64,000 bases of DNA from assembly GCF_019703515.2 (NCBI RefSeq), contig NC_059373.1, positions 11,815,281 through 11,879,280 on the forward strand. The letters are read 5' to 3'. The notes under the pieces are model-generated. The model made no database searches. It was not told the DNA's origin and saw nothing but the letters and a program-made list of their open reading frames with translations. The translations under genes and the position numbers were made by a program. Shown in pieces: positions 25,881 to 35,400 of the stretch. How positions within the stretch are numbered: the first letter of the stretch is position 1; each line of letters opens with the position of its first letter. The stretch is from Myxocyprinus asiaticus. Its lineage: Eukaryota > Chordata > Actinopteri > Cypriniformes > Catostomidae.

Positions 25881-26154
25881 GAAAAAATAAATACAAATAA
25901 AATCCAGATTTTGTCAGTTACACTTTATTATAACGTTCATTAAGACCATTAACTGACATTACTACATTATATAACACATTATATAACAGATCATTAGTTA
26001 GAAATTAGTTGATAGTTGAAATGTCATAACAAATATGAAAATTGTATATACAATTTTAGAAATTTCTATATTACTCAAACTACTCTTGGAACTAGGCAGT
26101 TCGATACTGCAGATTTTGTTGACTTTTGCATGACAAATTGCTTGTTATGTTTCT

Positions 26155-26203
26155 CATTTGTAAGTCACTTTGGATAAAAACGTCTGCAAAATGACTAAAT
26201 GTC
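26155..26203 (+). mobile_element. SINE 3' tail fragment
   Basis: TAAGTCACTTTGGATAAAAA followed by CGTCTGCAAAATGACTAAAT is the common 3' end of fish tRNA-derived SINEs. The head is missing. Confidence 0.65.
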
Positions 26204-27429
26204 CATGTAAAATATATTACGCTCAATACATTCTATATGATAATTTCTTAATAAGGACACGTTATACTATGGAAGAAAGGAGCAATTGGTGGAAACATTT
26301 GAACTTATTACTTTAAAATACATTGGATACATTTACATCCTTTCAAGTTCTCCATTTGAAATCGTATTAAATCATTTTATATACATAAATGCAGAGATTG
26401 TGTGGAAGACAGTTCAGATGTGTGTTGAGATAGCTTTACAATCTCTGTGGCCTCATTGCAGATTGTTCTTTTGAAGTTGGCTATTCAGTACATGCCTCAT
26501 TATTTGTATATTTTGAATGCTTGTTCAGTAGTATTCTGTTTTGAATGAATTTTCTTTCCAATAACCTTGAGGAAAACATACAAACAAACCGAGGACAAAA
26601 AATATAGCAGCCTCACAGCTGGGTGAACACAACCAAAGGAAAAGCCTTTGTTTAAATAATCCGAATTTTCAATTTTGGCCACGGATAGTTCAACCTTGAT
26701 AAAAAGAATATAACATTTAAAAAAATGAGTGTATAAATAATAAACAACATATTTTTTATCCAAAGCCTGAGAAACACTGTAGTCTTTGTTTTTAGGTCAA
26801 ACTCACTGAACAAACAATTCTCAATTGTTTAAAAAAGAGGGGGTAAATAGGCGCAACATGCTAAAGCCAACAGGATTTTTAGCAGCACATTACCCTCAAC
26901 AGAGACAGATTTGCCTGTGTGTTTATAATGTTTCTTTGAAAAGCATGAGGGGCACCATGCTGGGAATTACACACAGTGGTTGGTTAATTAATCACAAAGT
27001 CATTGAAATGAATGAATTAACTTATGGATATTTCAAGGTATGTGGGAAGCAGAGCAAGTGAGCAAGTGAGAAATAGGGTGTTTATTTGGGAATACAAAGT
27101 AAGGATGCTTACTTCAAGAAATCAAGCCAAGAACTGGTTCACTCCATTAGTTCTTTGAAATAAAATTTATCAATGAAAAAAAGGAAGGCGTGTTCCTTCA
27201 ACTGTATCATGACAACATCAGGGTGTGGCTCTGTATGTACTTCAAACTTCTGGAATCTGAAGTGCTCCCCAATATAAACTAAATATGACAATGTTTGTCT
27301 CCACCTCAGCAATTACAAATCTTGTATGCTATGACATTCCATATGTCATATCTCAATGTAAACTATTTGTATGATCAACATGAGTCATTATAACAATGGT
27401 TTCATTGTGCTGAAAGCCGTTCTGCATTG
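26204..27429. other. Upstream flank of mbp, no gene
   Basis: No coding or repeat feature stands out. By position it could hold glial enhancers of mbp, but none can be defined from sequence alone. Confidence 0.4.
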
Positions 27430-27624
27430 CGCTCTGGTTCTCTCTCATAGACAGGCCTTGTTGTGCTCACACCAAGTTGTGGCAGATGTGGACTAGAACA
27501 ATAGCTTCTCCTTTTATCAGAGAGCAGGGTAGTGACACCCTCGGCGGGCACACAGGGCTCTAAAGAATACCTGGCACCAGTCCAGAGTCACTGACGCTAT
27601 TGCAGACCCACCTCATCTCCCGTG
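27430..27624 (+). promoter_or_regulatory. Putative mbp promoter region
   Basis: The block immediately 5' of mbp is less AT-rich than its surroundings. It carries an AACAAT core (27497-27502) and CCTTGTTGT (27456-27464), both of SOX-type, and CTCTAAAGAATA near 27558. SOX10 is known to drive Mbp in myelinating glia. Linking these particular sites to SOX10 is inference. The transcription start is unknown. Confidence 0.35.
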
Positions 27625-27795
27625 ATGCCATATGACGGAGGGGACGACACCTTCAAAGGCCAGCCCTTCTTCCTTAGAAGCGCCGAAGACTATCGAGAAG
27701 CTTTGCAGAGTGTCCACAGAGCGGACTTTGGATTGAGTGAAGAAGGACATTCGTGGGCCGTCCAGACTGTAGACCCAAAACAGATCAACACCTAG
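27625..27795 (+). other. 56-codon upstream reading frame, golli-like in part
   Basis: This ATG frame ends at TAG (27793-27795) one base before the mbp ATG, in a different frame. Its product contains GGDDTFKGQP, and the same DNA read one frame over just upstream (27609-27629) gives HLISRDA. In mammalian golli-MBP the corresponding segment reads SRDAPGREDNTFKDRP, encoded 5' of the MBP start. The match is therefore split between two frames. This may be a decayed golli segment, an alternatively spliced fish golli exon, or only a regulatory upstream ORF. Mammalian residues are from memory. Confidence 0.45.
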
Positions 27796-27796
27796 A

Positions 27797-27916
27797 ATGG
27801 CCACTGCAAGCACCTCTGGACAAAGCGCATTCGGGCTGGGCAGGAAGAAGAGGGCCCCGGGTCTCCTGGATAAGATTGGCAGGTTCTTTGGGGGAGACAA
27901 AAAGAGAAAGGGAAAG
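27797..27916 (+). CDS. mbp: mbp exon 1 (residues 1-40)
   Basis: MATASTSGQSAFGLGRKKR through FFGGDKKRKGK. The donor is GGAAAG followed by GTAAGT, phase 0. After Met removal an N-terminal Ala is expected, as in other MBPs. Confidence 0.95.
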
Positions 27917-30900
27917 GTAAGTCATCAAGAAGCAAACTTTATTTGATTAAGCAGCATTTATTTTTAGGCGTTTCTCAATCTTTGATCACTTTTTGGTGAC
28001 TTTGGTTTGATCATTGTTCAAAAGTGAAAAGAAAATGTCCAGATATTGGTTAACAGGGGTCTAGAAAGGATCTTGATTGAATCATTGTTCTGCTCATTCT
28101 GAATGTAGAGTTGTGAAAATGATCTGGGCTGCAAGTTATCTTTCTTGTTTGAATCATATACCTCCTTTTTAGAATTACTTCAATAATCTCAATATAGTTC
28201 TATTGCTTAAACACAGCAGAAGGAATGGATAAAATTATTGCATTAAAAATGCATGGTATTCACTGATATGATATTCACTGTTAATGCACAGTGGTACTCT
28301 CCTATATTCGTGCTCCTTGCATTAGTGTCTGGGATTGACTTGATATAAATTATTTTTGGAGGGGGCACCAAGCTATAAAAGATCTACCAATCTATAAAAT
28401 ATTATGCAAAATATAATATGTATAATATGATTGCACTTTTGCACTCAGCCAGGTGTCCGTTTTTATTCTCAGAACATTTTATATTGATACAGAGTGTAGT
28501 ATAAGATTTCAAGTCATATTACCAGGGAGAGGATGCTTCATTTCAGCATTGGAACAGAGAGAATTCAGACAGAGGGAAATCCTGCTCACATTGAACAAAT
28601 AGCCGAATCTGGTTCAAAGCAATGGTCAATCAAAGATGACTGTTCAGACACCAGTTTTTTTTTTTTGTTTTTTTGTTTTTTTTATATAATGAGAAAGTTG
28701 AAGAGATTTTTTTTTCTACCTTCTAAGTATCAATCAAAAAAAAAAAAAAAAAAAGAATCATGCTAAAACTGTCATTTTTTTGTTTAAACCAATTAATTCT
28801 CACAGTATTAAATGGATAGTGGTTCACCTAAAAATTAAAATTCTCTCATCATTACTCACCCTCATGCCATACCAGATGCCTATGACTTTCTTTCTTAAGC
28901 TGAAAATAAATGAAGATTTTTAGAAACATATCTGCAAGTGAATGGGTACCAAAATTTTAAAGCTCCAAAATGCACATGTAGGCATCATAAAAACAATCCG
29001 TAAGATTCTAGTGGTTAAATCTTTGTCTTCAGAAGTGAATTTATAAGTGTGGGTGAGAAACAGATAAATATTTAAGTCCTTCTTTACTATCAATCTCCAT
29101 TTTCACTTTCACTTTTACATTCTTCTTCTATTGCTTTTGGTGATTTGTATTCTTTGTGCATATCGCCACCTACTGGGCAGGGAGGAGAATTTATAGTAAC
29201 GTGCTAAAATTGTCAAAAAATGTTAAAACCAATTAAATCACTGAACACATGGATTTAACCACTGGAGTCCTAAGGATTTTTTTCATGCTGCCTTTATGTG
29301 GTTTTGAAGCTTCAAAATCTTGGTACCCATTCACTTGCATTGTGAGGACCTACAGAGCTGAAATAATTGTCTAAAAGCAGCAGAAGAAAGAAAGTCATGC
29401 ACATCTGGGATGGCATGAAAATGATGAGAGGATTTAAAATTTTGGGTCAACTGTCCCTTTCAGACTGCCTTTAGGTGTCGCTTTATCTATTTACACTCAT
29501 GCCTCATTGTTGCATGTTAATTAACAAACATTTTATGTGTAGGTTAATTTACATATTAACCTGTACATAAAGTGTCACATAAGTGTTACTTAAACAATAC
29601 ATCATATTTTTAATCTTTAATAGTTGAATTAAACAGAATTTGTTTTTACTGGATTACAAATCGAAGATAAACTGTTATATTTTCTGATATTTACATTTAG
29701 TGCATATTGTGGCTTTAGTCTGGACATATATTTTCCATTTTTTGAAGGGTTCATTTCGTGGTCACCTGTCCTCCTCTCCACAGAGACCCCAGCACTCTTC
29801 CACCCGTCGTCGTGGAGATGTCAACCCTGTGGTGCATTTCTTCAGGAGCTTTGTAAGTATCCACGTGTGCTGGCATGGATTTTTACAAACCCAAAACTTC
29901 AAAGGGACATGTGAAGCCAACAACAGAAAAAATAAAAAAAAATAAAAAATAAAAAAAAAACCTCAATCCATCGCAAAACATGAGAATGGTGTTTTCACAC
30001 CTCTCTGTATCCTCATCTAGCTCTTGCTGATCCAAGAGCTTGTTACCTGTCTGAGCCATAGGAAAACACTATCTCATCCAACATATCGGATCAAACAGTA
30101 TTAAAAGAAAGAAAAGAAAAGACAACAACAAAGACTTTTTTATTTGATAATAATCACTTTATCTGAAAAAAAAAAAAAAAAAAAAAAAAAAGCTCACTAC
30201 AAAATAATCTTTGAGCCGAATATCACTATGGCAACAGTCTGACAGCTTTTGTTTAAATCAGTGGTTTACACACATGATCTTACAATGATTATGCTTAATA
30301 ACATGACAAAATCATCTCTTTTTGTCTTCTTGGGTTTTTAGAATGAGCTTTTAATTTTTTAATTTTAATTTATCAGCGTATTTTATTTGTATTTTATTTT
30401 TATTTATTTTTTATTTCTTTTTTTGGCATGTAAATGCACTCATTTATTTCTTGTCACATTATGTGTCTGGACATTTGGAGTCCAATGTTGTCATCAACAA
30501 TTCGCAGGCCAATGTTGTCATCATGTTCAACAGTCTCATGTCCATACACCCGCTTACTGTACATCACCAGTGTTAGATTTTCTGCTCTAAGTGGTAAAGG
30601 ATGCGTAACTCCTTGAAAGTCACTGTTTTAGATAAAAGTCACAAAATGTGGTAAGTAATTTTTCTTCATCTTCTTCAAGCCATGTGCTCATGACATGACA
30701 TGCCCTCAACTCTTTTCAAGTTTGAATTTTCTCAGAAACACAAAATCTGTGCTGTGGAAAATGGAGAAGATTGTTAATGGTTCCTTAAAAGTCGTGCCCA
30801 GAATTAAAAATGGTTTTCTGTGAAACAGTAATTGCACAGTCGTTCCTCAGTTCTACTGGCTTGATCATTAAAAAGATACAGTCTCTGCCTTCATTATTCG

Positions 30901-32400
30901 TCTGAAGTACAAGGAATCCGAACTCCATCCAAAGAAAGACCCCAGTAAACACCTCTCCCTGTTAAAAATTAAAAGTCTTTGTCCAAGGATTGATTATCCT
31001 ATTTGTATTACACTGGATAATGCAATTACCCATGTGCAGACTCAGGCCTCCAAATTAAAAGCTGTGGGTGTGTTTGCCTTTTGAATATTTAAATTTTACC
31101 CTGACTCAGGATTAAAAGTCTTGATTTGTTTCCTTGAAGGTGTCCTCTCCTCGTCCCAAGTCAAAGGTAAGTCCGACATCATATGTCCACTGCCATACTT
31201 CTAAAACCATTGCTAAAAATGCTCTTGCTATGTTGCTGCGGGGACCAAAAATCTGAGACCAAATTGAAATTCTAGCATTTTTTATTTTTTATTTAATTTT
31301 ATTTTATAAATGGCCATGTTAACTCCTTTGTGCAGAAGGTCAGATTTCTTTGCTTTCATTTGAAACACACACGATGCTCTTGGATAACAGGGATCATCAT
31401 GCCAAGTAGAAACATTTTCACTAGTAGTCTCAGACTTTTGTACTCTACTGTACATTGTAGTTATTTCAAGAAAATTCTTCATCCAATGTGACTTAAACTA
31501 CACAGTACTAACTGCAGTGGCAGTCCCCCTTGAGCATTCAGGGGTGAAATGCTTTGCTTGAGGGAAAAATGGTAATAGAACAAGACTGTGATCTTTGTAA
31601 CACTCTATTAGACCACCATTATGTCTATTAACCACAAGGTTACAACCAACCCATTATATGAACAATACCGTATTTTCCTAGCAGGTAGAATAGATTTGAC
31701 CCATGCTCATTTTCTCTGCTCTCTTTTATCCAGTAATACAATTAGAATTTCATCTATGGTAAAATGTAATCATTCTACATTCTTCTTTTTCATGTGCAGT
31801 GGAGAGAACTATTGGGCCTGGTACGTCACTCAGCTTTGGAGTGATACATGTTTGCATTCACAGACACCCTCCTAAACAGATTTGATTGGCTAATTGCAGG
31901 GAGTCGACCTGTCTTGTTTCTAATAGATCTGCCATGCTACTTATTTGTTCTCTCTTTGTGAATTAACCAATGCATTGCTCAGTAATTGCAGCTGCTGAAT
32001 CTTTTGCTGTGCTTTCCGCAATCTTCTCTTTAACCTGTTGGATGATCCTTGAGGCACATGTGTAGGTTGAGAGAGTTTCCTTGAGGTGCATGAAATTTAA
32101 GCCCACTCTCAGTTTCTTTCATTAATTTTATGAAGCATTATTGCATTGTGGTTTAACCACATTGTTATGCAACGAATATCATTATGATGCATGAAGCAGA
32201 CATTACTTAAGGCATCATACATCTTCAGCAGCTTTAGCTGTGCTGTACTGCATAATAGAGTGATCTGAGGTACTGAAATGATTAGAAGATTATTAAAGAC
32301 AGGTCATACTATTGATTGTTTTCACTTCCTTTTGTTATTCTTTCTTTCTTCCTTCCCTTTTTCCTTCCTTCCCTTTTTCCTTCTTTCTTTCTTTCTTTTT

Positions 32401-32432
<32 letters not shown>

Positions 32433-35400
32433 TCATTTTGTTTGTTCTTTCCTTCCTTCACTTTCCTCCCTTTATTTTCTTTTTCCTTCATTCATTCCTT
32501 TATTCCTTTACTTCCCTTCCTTTCTTTCTTTCTTTCTTTATTTTTTCTTTCCTTCCTTTTTTCCTTCCTTTACTTCCCTTCCTTTCTTTCTTTCTTTCTT
32601 TATTTTTCTTTCCTTCTTTTTTCCTTCCTTCCTTCCTTCCTTCCTTTCTTTCTTTCTTTCTTTCCTTTTCCTTCTTTTGTTTTTTCTTCCTACCTTCTTG
32701 TCTTATTTCCTTCCTTCCTTCCTTTCTTCCTTTATTTTAACATTTTTGCCTTTACTGTTGAGCTGTTTCTTTTTTGATGGAATTTTTCCTTCAACCAGAG
32801 CGACTCTCTGCTTCTTGATGACTTTGAGACTGCGAGACTTTTTCTGAGTCGCAGACGGTAATGCAGCTTTCTCTCTAGGGGTCTTCAAACAGTGCTCACT
32901 CCCCCCTAAACCAATACTCCAACCCATCTTCCCCTTCTTTCCTGTCGTTGGGCAAAATCCTTAGGTCTTGATTCACAGACTCACCAGCACCTCTTTGTTG
33001 TTTAACTCCACAGTCCAATGTGTACTGTAGATGTGTGTGCAAAAAGCAGGTGGGCACCATTGGATGAAGATGGTTATGGATAAGCAACTTATTAAACTAA
33101 AAAAAAAAAAAAAAAAAAAAAAAGCTATATTCTTTGGCCTGCATAGCTAGTTTTATGATTTTTGGAGAAAGTTGTTACAATTATCCTCCAGTGCTGCAAT
33201 CTTGCTGTCTCTAAATTAGCCTATCCCAAAGTACTAGATATGTTAAAAACATTTAAGATTCTCTGTGTTACACTGCTTTATGTGCCCTTTTATGGATATG
33301 ACTGAGCAACTTAATTCCTCTTTTTGCACTCTTCTTTTGTAGAAACAAACACAATCAAATGTAAAACAATGAAACTCCAACAAAAAACTCCATAGTGCAA
33401 CATTATGAACATAGGAACATATTTATGAACAGCAATGTTCCCCAAATGTTCACTGAAGTTTACAGCATTTGTAAACCTTCCATAGAGGTCAAGTGTGTAG
33501 ATTTTGTGCTGATAATAGATCAGTATTTTGATCACGTCTAATCTTTCAGGGATATTAACCAATGAATGGCTGACTTAGTTGTCTCTGCGCATTAAGTAAC
33601 TGTTTATAATTAAACAATTATAAATGTGGTTATAGAGCACAATATAATGTGTGCTGTAGACACATACTGTACACAGATAAACTCACATGATGCATGTCAT
33701 ACTGAACATTCCTAAATGCACATGTATCATTGAAGACAGAAGTATTGGCTGTAACTGAATTTACATGTTTAAGCTTCCAGCACTGGGTTGGTGCCCTCTG
33801 TATGTTCATAAACTATGTCTTCTAGGCTTCCTCATCGCCGCGTGGCACGGAGAGCATTAGATCACCCCACAGACGTAGAAGGGAACAGAATACACTCTCC
33901 AGAATCTTCAACGTGGTGAGCTATAAAGCAGCAGTACTTAAGAGAACAGACAAAGAAATCAGTTTAAGACTGTCTGAGAAGACATTCATACACAAACCAA
34001 GTCTTTGAAAAGATCTATTTAAAATGACTTCAAGGAGGTTACACTTGTTCAAGTGCAATTACAGTTGCTTGATGCGCCCTTATGCAAAAGCCTACAATGA
34101 CAGCAATTTCAACATCAAGATGTAATTAAAGCTATTAAAACATGTTCGTTAAAAGTATATAGCATAATTGACTTTTCAGAAACCATCTAGAACTGCCTCT
34201 CTGGGCCTGACGAGACATAAATAAAAAAAGACTTAAAGTATGTCCTTGATAAGACCATTGACTGCTACTGTATCTGACCCAGAGTGAACCTCACTATGCA
34301 GGATCAATAATATCTGTCTCTCATCACAGTAATGGCACCATATTCTGTCATCTTTGTACACCAGTGAGTGCTTTCACCCTTTCAGTTGTCATTGAGGGTC
34401 TTTTATGTGCTTAAGGTTCTCAAAATCAATAATTATTTTGATTATGGAAAAGGGCCGTCACATTTGTATCATTTCTGCAGAGAAAGTTGAGTCTTACCAT
34501 GTGCCCTAACCTCTCTCATTTTCAGTCAGTCATTGAGAGCTTCATAACATTAGCATTTTGAACTTTCGCCAGGTGCAGGGCATAAACTATTCATAATTTG
34601 AATATGCGTCATGCTTTGATTGATTCTCAATAACATTTGATTTTCAATGGATTATGGAATATCACCTGCTTGTGAAAGCAATTTAGATATTTGATTGATT
34701 GATTTCAATTTAACTTCAATTGAGACTCTTTGTATACAATATATATTTGCATGTGTATGATGTATACGGTACTTCAAAATGCCTACAGTCCTGATCAGTT
34801 TATAAATAAAACATCCCAAGCAGTATGACACATGATCCACAGTTAGCGCAAATCATCTGCTACCTCATCTGCTCTCTTGACTAATTTCCTTTTCTCCCTT
34901 TTGCTCTTTTTATGTGACAATCTCTCCGCACAGAGGACTCAATCAAATCAAGCTGGTTTTCCACTCCAATTGTGCTGTATAACTAGAATGCTGAGTGCTC
35001 CAGATCACTCTTTTAGGAATATAGCATAGCTTGTCATGGCTGGGTCATATACCCATGAAAGAAACAACATTGTCATTTAAAAAAAAAAAACATTTTTTAT
35101 AAATGCTCTAGTGATATTAAACATATACAGGTCGTACCATCTGAAAACTGCTGATGCTATTGTGTGCAAGCTTCAGCATTTATTATTTTGTAATACGTTT
35201 GAGAGCTAATGTTGATGCAATGTTGATTGCAATCTTTGCATATCTTGTTAAGCTATGCACTGGATCCACTACCAGTCATAAGTTTGGACACACTTGACTG
35301 AATTCATGTTTCTCATGAGCTAAATACCTGTTGATCTAAAGGCTTGTGCTTTGATATTGGTTTTGTGGACCAATAAACTGCGTCTTGTATGTATTTCCTT

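Noticed and set aside
32278..32847. 189-codon F/S/L-rich plus-strand open frame
   Set aside because: A product of the TTTC/CCTT pyrimidine tract lying inside mbp intron 3. Low-complexity translation in all three frames.
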